Below, piece by piece: positions 25,252 to 33,841 of a DNA stretch of 64,000 nt. This stretch comes from an uncultured Prevotellaceae bacterium. Lineage in GTDB: Bacteria; Bacteroidota; Bacteroidia; Bacteroidales; Bacteroidaceae. Made by a program: the position numbers and the translations under genes. Position 1 is the first letter of the stretch, and each line of letters opens with the position of its first letter. The stretch lies in assembly GCA_902800435.1 (NCBI GenBank), contig CADCEQ010000002.1, positions 62,001 through 126,000 on the forward strand. Direction: 5' to 3'. Below the pieces are notes generated by a model. That model searched no databases. It was not told the origin of the DNA and was given only the letters and a program-made list of their open reading frames with translations.

Positions 25252-27105
25252 TTACTTACGGCCGTATACCGCTTTGACAATGTGCCACTGACGATGTACG
25301 TCGGCACAATCCATGTGGTTGGGAGCCATCGCGTCGAATAGATGGTTATAGGGAGTGCCCTTTGCCTTCTCCTTCTGTGCCCATAGGTGCAGCTCGCCGT
25401 CGGTGAAGTGCTTCTTGGGCAGGTTGCGCACCACTTCGTAGTTCTTGATGCCCAGCTCGCGCATCAGGGTTTCGGCGCGGCTGATGTCCCGCTCGGCTGT
25501 TTCCTTGCTGGCATAAATCCAGCACTTGAAGCCGGGCTTCGTCTTGCTGCGTTCGAACTCGTCGCGGACGCTGTAGTTGTAAGACGTCGGTTCCCAGTCG
25601 GTGATGGAGCAATGCATCCAGTCGCCGGGCGTGGCCTTGCCGTTCTTGATGTATAGCTCGCCCTTACCAGGCAGTAGCAGCGTCTGCACACGCGGTACAT
25701 TGCCCTCAATGCCTGCGGGGATGGTGACGGGCGTGGTGATGAGGTTCACCGTGGTTTGCTGCCCTTTGACGGAGAGAGCCTTTCCGTTAGCGTCACTTGC
25801 AAGCATGGCGTTCTCAGCGTTCTTTATTTCAATCTTCTTGAGGTCCTTGGCGGTTAGCTTGGGCAGGCTGTTCTGGTCGAAGGGCACACCGTTGAGCATC
25901 ATCGTGGTCTTTCTCGGCACTTTCGCATTATTAGTGTTGTCGAAAGAGTAAGTGAAGAATTGCTCTTCGATGTGCGACGCACCATTGCTTTCTATCCATA
26001 CGCCTTCACCTAGATGTACGAGGAAATAGTCGCGGTAGCCTTTACCCCACTTCTGGTGAGTTTTGTACTCCAATAACGGTTTAGACTCGTCGCTGAGTAC
26101 TGTCTGCTGCACCTCGTCTGTTTTCACCTCAGGCGTAGCAAACGCCATGACTGCCAATGCGGCCACGGGGACGGCGAACGCTGCACGGAGCATGCGCCAT
26201 CGGTTGGATTTCTGTTGTTGCATCATGTTGATTCGTTGTTTGAGTGAACCGCGATTCAGGGTGTTGGCAAACAGCTGCAGACGGTTGCCGACAGCCTTGA
26301 TCACGAGAAGTTGTTGATATTGCTTTGCATCGATGCCTTGACAGATGACGGCCTCGTCGGCCTCGTATTCGTGGATGGCCTTCAGTTCGCGGGCTAAGAG
26401 CCATGCAAAAGGATTGAACCACTGCACCACCTGCAACCCTTCGAGCAGCAGCACGTCCCACGAATGTCCCAGTCGGGCGTGAGCCTGCTCGTGGGTGAGG
26501 ATGTTGCGGCGGTATTGTTCGTAGTCGCTGACGCTGATAGCTATCCAGTGCATAAAGCTGAATGGCGGGAACTCACCACCCTTCACGACAATGGTGTTGC
26601 CCTGTGAGTCGCGCAAGCGTAATCCTCCCTGTAAGCTGCGAATTAGCAAGACGCTGCGACGGATGAAGCGCAGGAGGGCAATACATACACCTATTATATA
26701 TATGCGACCCAACCCAGACAGACCCATCCCCAACAGACCCACCCCCTGCCCCTCAGGACTCACCCCCTGCCCCTCCCTGTGAGGGAGGGGAGTGAATACA
26801 CTCAGGAACAACATTCTGCGGATGGAGTTATTACTCCCCTCCCTCACAGGGAGGGGCAGGGGGTGAGTCCTGAGGGGCAGGGGGTGGGTCTGTCGGGGGT
26901 GGGTCTGGAGGTTGTTGAGGTTGTTGTGTGTCAAGGGGTTATTGCTTATCCTTATGTGCACCGCCGGCAGTACCAGCGACAGCACCACGATGCCGAGCAG
27001 CATGACGCGGTTAAAGCGGTGGAACGTCTCTCGGCTGAGCAGAGCTGAAAACCCACCATAGAGCAACGTCAGCAGCAGAGCCGACTTAAGGGCATAGTAT
27101 ATCAT
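25252..27105 (-). CDS. BlaR1-like M56-family metallopeptidase membrane protein
   Basis: 617-residue inner-membrane sensor peptidase paired with a BlaI-type repressor. The N-terminus has four membrane segments, with the zinc motif H-E-Q-A-H at about residues 206-210 in I-L-T-H-E-Q-A-H-A-R-L-G-H and a later E-Y-E-A-D-E-A zinc-ligand/helix motif. The C-terminal 280 residues are periplasmic, contain no penicillin-binding motif that I can see, and are unassigned. Between membrane segments 2 and 3 the gene carries a 61-bp perfect inverted repeat pair (26733-26893) translated as low-complexity H-P-L-P-L-x and P-H-R-E-G-Q-G-V. Its start overlaps the BlaI stop (ATGA). Confidence 0.87.
   Translation of the reverse strand: MIYYALKSALLLTLLYGGFSALLSRETFHRFNRVMLLGIVVLSLVLPAVHIRISNNPLTHNNLNNLQTHPRQTHPLPLRTHPLPLPVREGSNNSIRRMLFLSVFTPLPHREGQGVSPEGQGVGLLGMGLSGLGRIYIIGVCIALLRFIRRSVLLIRSLQGGLRLRDSQGNTIVVKGGEFPPFSFMHWIAISVSDYEQYRRNILTHEQAHARLGHSWDVLLLEGLQVVQWFNPFAWLLARELKAIHEYEADEAVICQGIDAKQYQQLLVIKAVGNRLQLFANTLNRGSLKQRINMMQQQKSNRWRMLRAAFAVPVAALAVMAFATPEVKTDEVQQTVLSDESKPLLEYKTHQKWGKGYRDYFLVHLGEGVWIESNGASHIEEQFFTYSFDNTNNAKVPRKTTMMLNGVPFDQNSLPKLTAKDLKKIEIKNAENAMLASDANGKALSVKGQQTTVNLITTPVTIPAGIEGNVPRVQTLLLPGKGELYIKNGKATPGDWMHCSITDWEPTSYNYSVRDEFERSKTKPGFKCWIYASKETAERDISRAETLMRELGIKNYEVVRNLPKKHFTDGELHLWAQKEKAKGTPYNHLFDAMAPNHMDCADVHRQWHIVKAVYGRK
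26733..26893. repeat. Perfect 61-bp inverted repeat inside the M56 gene
   Basis: Arms 26733-26793 and 26833-26893 are exact reverse complements around a 39-bp spacer. Each arm contains a hairpin core (CCCTCCCTGTGAGGGAGGGG) plus a duplicated GGGGCAGGGGGTG tail. Imperfect matching (AGACCCA/CCCC) continues outward. The whole insert keeps the reading frame and is GC-rich and Pro/Gly-coding, unlike the rest of the protein. Confidence 0.92.
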
Positions 27106-27503
27106 AGCGTCTGGTCGTTTGTGTCATCAATCAGTTCAAGAATCTCCTGCAATTCCTCGTTGCTGATGTCCTCATGCTGTACGAAGAACGAGAGCATCTT
27201 CTTCACCGAACTGCCAAACATGGTATCCTTCACGTCGCGCAGCACACAGGTGACGTAGCGCTCGCGGGTGAGCAGCGGCGAATAGACAAACGTCCGGCCC
27301 GTGCCGTCCTGTCGGCGGTGCTCCACATAGCCCTTCGCCTCCAGAATCTTCAGCAACGTGGCAACGGTGGTCCGCGCGGGCTGCGGCTCCGGGTAGAGTG
27401 CCACCAGATCATTGATGGTCACGCCCTGCGGCTGGTCCCACAGCAGGTTCATCAGTTCTGACTCGGCCCGCGTCAGCGGTCTCATGGAATGGTTCTCTGT
27501 CAT
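27102..27503 (-). CDS. BlaI/MecI/CopY-family transcriptional repressor
   Basis: 133-residue winged-helix repressor. Its N-terminus, L-T-R-A-E-S-E-L-M-N-L-L-W, and recognition region, A-R-T-T-V-A-T-L-L-K-I-L-E-A-K-G-Y, match the family, and the C-terminus forms the dimerisation helices. Repression is presumably relieved by cleavage through the co-transcribed M56 peptidase. The operator is expected around the promoter at 27530-27537. Confidence 0.93.
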   Translation of the reverse strand: MTENHSMRPLTRAESELMNLLWDQPQGVTINDLVALYPEPQPARTTVATLLKILEAKGYVEHRRQDGTGRTFVYSPLLTRERYVTCVLRDVKDTMFGSSVKKMLSFFVQHEDISNEELQEILELIDDTNDQTL

Positions 27504-27529
27504 AGCGTCTGTGATTTCTTTTCTCGGTG

Positions 27530-27537
27530 CAAAGTTA
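27530..27537 (-). promoter_or_regulatory. Promoter -7 box of the BlaI-M56 operon
   Basis: Reads TAACTTTG on the minus strand, 27 bp before the repressor start. Confidence 0.7.
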
Positions 27538-27651
27538 GCCGAAAGCCGCTATACCGTCAAATTAATCCTCATTCTTTTCCTTCCCATACCCCATTATTTA
27601 ACATTTATGTTTAGTCAACGCCTTTCCCTTTTTTAGTTGTTAACCAAATGC

Positions 27652-30600
27652 CTACCGGGCTTTTTTCTTCGGTTGCTTGTTCAGTCTGTACACGACGTGC
27701 AGCAGGGCGTAGCGCGGCAGGACGTTGGTGTAGGTCTCGGTGCGGCCCTGGGCGTTGACGATGCGGGTGACATTGTCGAGCTGTCCGAGGAGGTCGAAAC
27801 CGTCGACCATCAGCAGTAGGCGGCCTTTGAGGAAGGGGCGCGTCAGCCGGGCGTTCCATACGAGGTCGGTGGTGTTCAGACGAGCGTCGGCATAGCCAGT
27901 GCGGGTATAGAGCGTCAGGTCGGTATTGAGTTCCATCTGTAAAGGGAGTTTCAGGAGGGCGGTGAGGGCGTTGGTGAGGGTGAAGGGCTGCGATGATATC
28001 GCAGCAAACTGGACATTGGGGGTGGTGAAGCGTTGCCAGAGGGTGGTGTTCTTGAAACTGAGCGAGTGGTTGCCAAGCTTGTAGGAGAGGCTCAGCGTGT
28101 TGTTGAATGAGAGGGTGTTGACCGTGCTGCGCTCTTGGTCAACCAGATCGACGCTGTGCTGATAGCTGACACTCGGTCTGACATTGAGGCGCAAGGGGTG
28201 CTTCTTGCCGATGGCCGTATTGAATTGGTAGTTGGCATCGGCATTCCAGTTGCCGTTCACGTTGTCGGCCTGCCAAGTGCGGATGCCCGTAGTACGATCG
28301 TAACGGTAGCCCATGGCGAGGGCATTTTGGATGATCGTGTAGCTGAGCGAGTACCGATGACTAGTCTCTTTACGGTTGGCGTTTCCCCATTGGTGACTGA
28401 ATGAGAACTCGTGGTTAATGGCATTGCGCAGGCTGTTGTTGCCTATGCGGATGTTCAGCGGGTCGGTATCGTCGCGCATGTCGACGAGGTTCAGTAAGTC
28501 GGGTATCGATGAGTTGGCGATGTACTGGAGAATCATTTTCTGGGCATTACCAGTCTTACGGTTGATGGTGGCATACTGGACAAAACAGTCCCAGACGTTG
28601 ACAGGCATGGTGTTGCGGGTGACGAGCGTGTCGATGCTGCCACGCTGGTAACGGAGTTTCTGACGCACGAGGGTGACGGGGAAGCCAAGTTGTGCCCACC
28701 ACTTTTTCTGGTAAGTCTCGTCTTCGTTGTAGGCGTTATAGAACAGTCGGGGGATGAAGTCGTAGATGTCTTCGGTGAAATGGCTCGTATAACTGTTGCG
28801 ACGGTCAATGTTCTGCTCGTATTCGTGAGCTGATGGCAACTGTCCGAGGGCGTAGGTGGTGTCGATGTCGAATAGCGACAACTCGCGTCGGCGGTCGTTG
28901 TGGGTATAGCCCGCGTTCAATTGCAGTCGGATCAGGGAGGTGAAGTTGATCTGATAGGTGCCACCAGCCTTGGCTTTCCATGAGCGGTTGGGGTGGTTGC
29001 GGGTGTAGCGATTAAGGCATGCTGGGGGTTGCTGTGATACAGCAACATACTGGACGGACTGGCGGTGGTAGCGGTCTTCCTGCTTGTCGCTGAAGCTGGC
29101 TTCGGCATCAAGAGAAGCCCAGTCGGGGCTGTGGCGGAATTTGAAGGTGCTGCTTAGGCGGATTGCTCCGTCAATGCTGTGACCTTCTGTGAGGCCGCGT
29201 TGCAGATTGCGATGGATGAGGCTGTCGTTCTGATAGAAGGCAGTGGCGAGGCTGTATGTGCTATTGTCAAACTTCTGATAGTTGAGCGATGGGCGCACGT
29301 CGAGGTTCCACATGCCGAAGTTGTGGTAATAGTGGTGGCTGGTGTTCAACTTCAGGTTCTTGTCGCGCTGGGTATTCTGGATGCGGTCGTAGGTGTCGCC
29401 TGTCGGCAGGTAGTTCTGGCGGTTGGTATTGGTTTCGCGGTTGAGTTCGGTATGGGTTACTTGTATATTGCCGTCGGCTTTCCATTTGCTGTTGCGGTCC
29501 TCAACGTTGTAGTCGATGCCGGCCTGCTGCTGAGTCAGCTGTCCGCCGTCCTGCAATCGCTGTGGGTCCCAGCTGCCCGCTTCTCCGGGTTTGCCGTCGC
29601 CGTTCAGGTTGTTGGCGGTGGTGTAGGCGGCAAGGCGCGAGTGGTCGCTGAAGCGGAGGGCAAAGAGACGGGCGAGGGCGGGGCTCCCCGCAAATATGCG
29701 GGGCACTTGACCATCGGACGCGGAGTGTCGGCTGCCTGTGCCGAGGCCGGCCTCGACGTTGGCCAAGGTGCCAATACGGTATTCCTTCTTCAGCTTTACG
29801 TCCATCACGTAGCGGTTGTCGCCCATGACGTGCTGACCAAGGAACTCACTTTGGTCGCCCCACTTGTCGTAAATCTGAATATCCTTCACCGTATAGGCGG
29901 GCAGGTTGTCGAGCATAATGGTATGGTCGCCTCGGAAGAAGTCTTTTCCGTTCAACAGCAGGGCGTCGACATACTTCCCGTTGTGGTAGATGCGGCCTCC
30001 CTCCTTCAATTCGACCCCTGGCAGCTGGCGTACCAGTGCATCGAGCATGGAGCCTTCGGCCAACTCGAAAGCGTCGGCATTGAACACCAACGTGTCGCCC
30101 TTGTAGTAGAACTGCACCTTTGATGAGGTGACCACTACCTCCTGAAGCATCTTGGTTTCACGCTTCATATAGATAGGAGGAAGTTCCCGACGCTGTTCGC
30201 GACGATAGATGTTGTTCAACTCGAAAGGCACTTCCGCAGTCTTGAAGCCCACGTAGCTGGCCTGGATGATGTATTTGGCAGGTCGTGCAGGCACTCTGAA
30301 GCCAAAGTCTGCGTACTCAATGGGAGGGTTATTGCCATATTGCATGTATGAGATGGCTTCACAGGAGTCAATGCGAACGCCATCGGCAGTGAGCAGCCGG
30401 ACATTGGAGTGCGGCAAGTCGTTGTGCGTCAGGTTGTCTTTTACCTTGCCTGAGAGTATGATATAGCGTTTATCGGCCTTGGGCTTATACTGCACGAAGA
30501 TGTCGCGCCCCTTCTGCTTGACGCGGACGGGCTGGTCCTTGCAGAGGCGATTGACGGCCTTAGGGATGGACAGGCCGCTGACGTTGACGGTGACCTGCAG

Positions 30601-30747
30601 GTGCTCCAGGTCGTTATGGATGAAGCTGATTTCGTAATCCGACTGCCGTTGGTTCAAGGCTTCGAGGGCGGCGGCGAGGGACTGGGATTGTGCTGTGGCG
30701 ACGCCACAGCACAGCAGACAGAGGAAGAGAAGGTGGATGCGCTTCAT
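27652..30747 (-). CDS. TonB-dependent-receptor-like outer-membrane beta-barrel protein with STN domain
   Basis: 1031 residues. The signal peptide (1-19) is followed by an STN/secretin-like domain (about 20-95), which usually contacts an anti-sigma factor. A carboxypeptidase-regulatory beta-sandwich (about 96-195), a plug-like region (about 205-310: E-V-V-V-T-S-S-K, L-P-G-V-E, L-L-N-G-K-D-F-F) and a large barrel of the OMP_b-brl_3 type come next. There is no SusD partner, so it is not a standard SusCD importer. It is the third gene of a sigma - anti-sigma-like - receptor operon, overlapping its upstream neighbour by 4 bp. The ligand is unknown. Confidence 0.87.
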   Translation of the reverse strand: MKRIHLLFLCLLCCGVATAQSQSLAAALEALNQRQSDYEISFIHNDLEHLQVTVNVSGLSIPKAVNRLCKDQPVRVKQKGRDIFVQYKPKADKRYIILSGKVKDNLTHNDLPHSNVRLLTADGVRIDSCEAISYMQYGNNPPIEYADFGFRVPARPAKYIIQASYVGFKTAEVPFELNNIYRREQRRELPPIYMKRETKMLQEVVVTSSKVQFYYKGDTLVFNADAFELAEGSMLDALVRQLPGVELKEGGRIYHNGKYVDALLLNGKDFFRGDHTIMLDNLPAYTVKDIQIYDKWGDQSEFLGQHVMGDNRYVMDVKLKKEYRIGTLANVEAGLGTGSRHSASDGQVPRIFAGSPALARLFALRFSDHSRLAAYTTANNLNGDGKPGEAGSWDPQRLQDGGQLTQQQAGIDYNVEDRNSKWKADGNIQVTHTELNRETNTNRQNYLPTGDTYDRIQNTQRDKNLKLNTSHHYYHNFGMWNLDVRPSLNYQKFDNSTYSLATAFYQNDSLIHRNLQRGLTEGHSIDGAIRLSSTFKFRHSPDWASLDAEASFSDKQEDRYHRQSVQYVAVSQQPPACLNRYTRNHPNRSWKAKAGGTYQINFTSLIRLQLNAGYTHNDRRRELSLFDIDTTYALGQLPSAHEYEQNIDRRNSYTSHFTEDIYDFIPRLFYNAYNEDETYQKKWWAQLGFPVTLVRQKLRYQRGSIDTLVTRNTMPVNVWDCFVQYATINRKTGNAQKMILQYIANSSIPDLLNLVDMRDDTDPLNIRIGNNSLRNAINHEFSFSHQWGNANRKETSHRYSLSYTIIQNALAMGYRYDRTTGIRTWQADNVNGNWNADANYQFNTAIGKKHPLRLNVRPSVSYQHSVDLVDQERSTVNTLSFNNTLSLSYKLGNHSLSFKNTTLWQRFTTPNVQFAAISSQPFTLTNALTALLKLPLQMELNTDLTLYTRTGYADARLNTTDLVWNARLTRPFLKGRLLLMVDGFDLLGQLDNVTRIVNAQGRTETYTNVLPRYALLHVVYRLNKQPKKKAR

Positions 30748-31271
30748 GGCTGGCTTTCCTTGGCAGTTTGTTCCACAAAAATGGTGTCACGGGCATCAGT
30801 AAGTCTGAGGCCCTCGAACTCGTTCACAGTGGCGAGGAAGTCGGCCAAGGACTGGTCGGGGTTCCACGTGATGGTGAAGCGCAGGCTGCGCGGCGCCTCA
30901 CTATGGTAGCTGACAGTGCGGTGCTCGTGGCGTGCCACAACGGTGAGGATGCTGTCGAGACGGGCATTGCTGAAGTGGACGGGAGCTGGAGTCGGAGCGT
31001 GATGAGCGGAGTGATTTGCCTCCGTCGCATTCTCCCGGATTTGTCCAGAGTGGTCATGCAGGAAGTAAGCGGCGAATGCCAAGCCGCTGATGATGATGAA
31101 GCCGATAAAGGCGGCGGCCATCCTGTGCCACCTCGTCACATGCTTTCTACTGTGTAGGCTGAAGTCGGCGGGCAACTGGGGCGCCCGTTGCTGTCGGCGT
31201 TGTATGGCGCGGCGCAGGTTCACGTCTTGGTAGCGCAGCCGCTCGGTGTCGTTGGTGTTGTCCTGTTTCAT
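30744..31271 (-). CDS. Short FecR-like anti-sigma factor (DUF4974-type C-terminus)
   Basis: 175 residues: an N-terminal cytoplasmic part rich in R/Q, one membrane helix (about residues 52-72), and a periplasmic C-terminus. That C-terminus (F-S-N-A-R-L-D-S-I-L-T-V-V-A ... F-T-I-T-W-N-P-D-Q-S-L-A-D-F-L-A-T-V) resembles the DUF4974/STN-like module at the end of Bacteroidetes FecR proteins. The central FecR domain seems absent, so it is a minimal version. It overlaps the sigma gene by 4 bp and the receptor gene by 4 bp, which supports a cell-surface signalling role. Confidence 0.75.
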   Translation of the reverse strand: MKQDNTNDTERLRYQDVNLRRAIQRRQQRAPQLPADFSLHSRKHVTRWHRMAAAFIGFIIISGLAFAAYFLHDHSGQIRENATEANHSAHHAPTPAPVHFSNARLDSILTVVARHEHRTVSYHSEAPRSLRFTITWNPDQSLADFLATVNEFEGLRLTDARDTIFVEQTAKESQP

Positions 31272-31774
31272 AAGTCCTGGATTTGTTTGATGAGTTGATA
31301 GAGCTTGTGGCGGATGCGGTGCAGGCGGGTGGCGACGGTGCCGGGAGCCTGACCGGTGATGTAGCCGATGTCGGCGAGGGGCAGGTCGTCATAGTAGAAC
31401 AGCGTGACGAGCGTCTGCTCTTCGGCCGTCAGGTGGTCGATGGCCCGCTCCAGCAGTTCCGCCCGTTCGTCGTCGGGCTGCTGGAAGAGCGTCTGCATCT
31501 CCGCCTCGGCTGCCGCACTGACAGCCTCGTCATCCATCGTCAGCGTCTGTAGCACAGGCCGTCGCAGGTGGTTCAGGGCCGTGCGGTAGGCGATGCGGCA
31601 GAGCCAAGTGCGCAGCGAGGCCTTGACCGGGTCGTAGCTGTCCATCTGGCTAAGGCCGCGCAGCAGGGCGTCCTGCGTCAGTTCCTCGGCGTCCTGCACG
31701 TTGCCCACCATCTGACAGATGATGGTGAACACGCTCTGTCCGTACTGTCGTACTATGTCTTCGCTTCGGTTCAT
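31268..31774 (-). CDS. ECF-type RNA polymerase sigma factor
   Basis: 168 residues from the ATG at 31774 (M-N-R-S-E-D-I-V). Region 2 carries D-A-E-E-L-T-Q-D-A-L-L-R-G and W-L-C-R-I-A-Y-R-T-A-L-N-H-L-R-R. Region 4 carries L-A-D-I-G-Y-I-T-G-Q-A-P-G-T-V-A-T-R-L-H-R. It is first in the operon with the FecR-like and TonB-receptor-like genes, divergent from GH97. An upstream in-frame ATG (31819) adds 15 residues unlike the family and was not used. Confidence 0.9.
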   Translation of the reverse strand: MNRSEDIVRQYGQSVFTIICQMVGNVQDAEELTQDALLRGLSQMDSYDPVKASLRTWLCRIAYRTALNHLRRPVLQTLTMDDEAVSAAAEAEMQTLFQQPDDERAELLERAIDHLTAEEQTLVTLFYYDDLPLADIGYITGQAPGTVATRLHRIRHKLYQLIKQIQDL

Positions 31775-31845
31775 TGCTTTTGTTGTCTCTACTAATATAT
31801 ACACACTTTTTGCCGACAATATTACACGGATACAGTTTTTTTTCG

Positions 31846-31853
31846 TACCTTTG
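31846..31853 (+). promoter_or_regulatory. Promoter -7 box of the GH97 gene
   Basis: TACCTTTG, 29 bp before the start, in the divergent region with the ECF sigma gene. Confidence 0.7.
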
Positions 31854-31882
31854 CCCGCAGAAACTTAAAACTTAACGCAGAT

Positions 31883-33838
31883 ATGAAGAGACTAATGACA
31901 TTTGCAGCTGTGCTGCTGACCGCCGTCACCATGATGGCAAGGACGGAGACCGTGCCTTCGTCAAACAACAGGCTTGAGTTGACATTCAGCGACGATGGCG
32001 GCGTGGCCACCTACAGCGTCAGCTACGACGGTGTGCCGGTGCTGACCGCTTCGCGCTTAGGCTTCGAGGCCGACTTCGGCGACTTTACCAAGGGGCTGAC
32101 GATGGGCCAGTACAAGATGCAGTTGCGCGATGCCACCATCTTCGTGAAAGGAGGAAAGAACCGCAAGGTGAACGCCGTGCGCTACACCGTGCCGTTCACC
32201 AATGCCAAGGGCCAGCAGATGTCGGTCGTCTTCAACGTGACGGACAACGGCGTGGCCTACTGCTACGAGATTCCCCGTCCGGGCGAAAATCCGAAGTGTG
32301 GCGTCATCCGCCGCGAGGTTAGCTCGTTTAATTTCCCCGAGGGTACGACGACGTTCCTCTGTCCGCAGATAGGCCCGATGACGGGCTGGGAGCGCACGAA
32401 GCCCAGCTATGAGGAGGACTACAAGGTTGACCAGCCCATGGCCCAGCGGTCGCAATTTGGGCAGGGCTACACGTTCCCCTGCCTATTCCGGGTGGGGGCT
32501 GCGACGGCGCCGCAGCACAGCGAACTGTGGGCGCTGGTCAGTGAGACGGGCGTCGACGGCAGCTACGTGGGCAGCCACCTGAGCGACTATGCGCCGGAGA
32601 CGGGCTACACCATCGCCTTCCCGCAGGCTGGCGAGAACAACGGCAACGGCACGCCCTTTGCCGGTATTCCCCTGCCCTACACCACGCCGTGGCGCACCAT
32701 CGTCATCGGTACCTCGCTGAAGCCCATCGTTGAGAGCAAATACGGGCTGCCCGCGCTTCCGCGCAAATACGAACCGTCCATAGACTACAAGCCTGGCCGC
32801 TACACATGGTCGTGGCTCGTGTGGCAGGACGAAAGCATCAACTACGCCGACCAGGTGCAGTTCGTTGACCTCGCCGGCAAGATGGGCTTCGAGTACTGCC
32901 TGGTCGACAACTGGTGGGACCAGCGCATCGGCCGCGACAAGATTGAGGAGCTGTCGAAGTATGCCCAGTCGAAGGGCGTCAGTCTGATGCTGTGGTACAA
33001 CTCGAACGGCTACGAGAACGACGCCCCGCAGACGCCGCGCGACTGCATGTCGACGGCCATTGCCCGCGACAAGGAGATGGCCTGGCTGCAGAAGATTGGC
33101 GTGAAGGGCATCAAGGTCGACTTCTTCGGCGGTGACAAGCAGCAGACCATGCAGCTCTACGAAGACATCCTCTTCGACGCCAACCGCTACGGCCTGCAGG
33201 TCATCTTCCACGGCTGCACCATGCCGCGCGGCTGGGAGATGATGTACCCCAACTACGTGGCCTCGGAGGCCGTGCTTGCCAGCGAGAACGTCTTCTTCAG
33301 CGAGGGTCACGCCAAGAGCGAGGCCTTCGAGCTGTGCATGCATCCCTTCATCCGCAACGCCATGGGACCGATGGACTGGGGCGGCACGATTATGAACAAA
33401 TACCTGAGTCGCGACAACAAGAGCCGCCACAAGCGTTACACGACTGACATCTTCGAGATGGCCGCCGCCATCACCACCCAGACGCGTGTGCAGTGCATCG
33501 CCATGCAGCCCAACAACCTCGACGAGCTGCCGCAGTTCGAGCTCGACTTCCTGCGCGAGGTGCCCACCGTGTGGCACGACACCCGCTTCCTCGACGGCTA
33601 TCCCGGCAAGTACGTGGTTCTGGCCCGCCGCAATGGCGACAACTGGTACGTGGCAGGCCTGAATGCCGAGCCGCAGGCCAAGACGCTGACCATCAAGATG
33701 GAGGAGTGGGCCGGACAGACCGTCAGCTACTACGTCGACGACCCGAAGGCCGGCCCGCAGCTGCGCCAGCTGAAGTTCGACAAGAAAGGACAGGCGAAGA
33801 TTACCATCCAGCCCATGGGCGGCGTCATACTGAAGTAA
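31883..33838 (+). CDS. GH97 alpha-glycosidase, retaining-type active site
   Basis: 651 residues with a signal peptide (about 1-19). An N-terminal beta-sandwich is followed by a TIM barrel and a small C-terminal beta domain, the GH97 layout. Asp413 in G-I-K-V-D-F-F matches the nucleophile position of the retaining alpha-galactosidase BtGal97b, whereas the inverting SusB enzymes lack this Asp. Glu462 in V-A-S-E-A is a candidate acid/base. I therefore infer a retaining alpha-galactosidase-like enzyme of the periplasm, although alpha-glucosidase cannot be excluded. It is monocistronic; stops converge with the next gene at 3 bp. Confidence 0.88.
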   Translation: MKRLMTFAAVLLTAVTMMARTETVPSSNNRLELTFSDDGGVATYSVSYDGVPVLTASRLGFEADFGDFTKGLTMGQYKMQLRDATIFVKGGKNRKVNAVRYTVPFTNAKGQQMSVVFNVTDNGVAYCYEIPRPGENPKCGVIRREVSSFNFPEGTTTFLCPQIGPMTGWERTKPSYEEDYKVDQPMAQRSQFGQGYTFPCLFRVGAATAPQHSELWALVSETGVDGSYVGSHLSDYAPETGYTIAFPQAGENNGNGTPFAGIPLPYTTPWRTIVIGTSLKPIVESKYGLPALPRKYEPSIDYKPGRYTWSWLVWQDESINYADQVQFVDLAGKMGFEYCLVDNWWDQRIGRDKIEELSKYAQSKGVSLMLWYNSNGYENDAPQTPRDCMSTAIARDKEMAWLQKIGVKGIKVDFFGGDKQQTMQLYEDILFDANRYGLQVIFHGCTMPRGWEMMYPNYVASEAVLASENVFFSEGHAKSEAFELCMHPFIRNAMGPMDWGGTIMNKYLSRDNKSRHKRYTTDIFEMAAAITTQTRVQCIAMQPNNLDELPQFELDFLREVPTVWHDTRFLDGYPGKYVVLARRNGDNWYVAGLNAEPQAKTLTIKMEEWAGQTVSYYVDDPKAGPQLRQLKFDKKGQAKITIQPMGGVILK

Positions 33839-33841
33839 CCG

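Noticed and set aside
25252..27105. Beta-lactam sensor BlaR1 proper
   Set aside because: The M56 and BlaI parts match, but I see no penicillin-binding S-x-x-K sensor domain in the C-terminus and no beta-lactamase gene nearby.
27652..30747. SusC-type glycan importer
   Set aside because: It has an STN and regulatory domain and barrel features, but no SusD gene or glycoside hydrolase operon is attached; the sigma/anti-sigma context fits a signalling receptor better.
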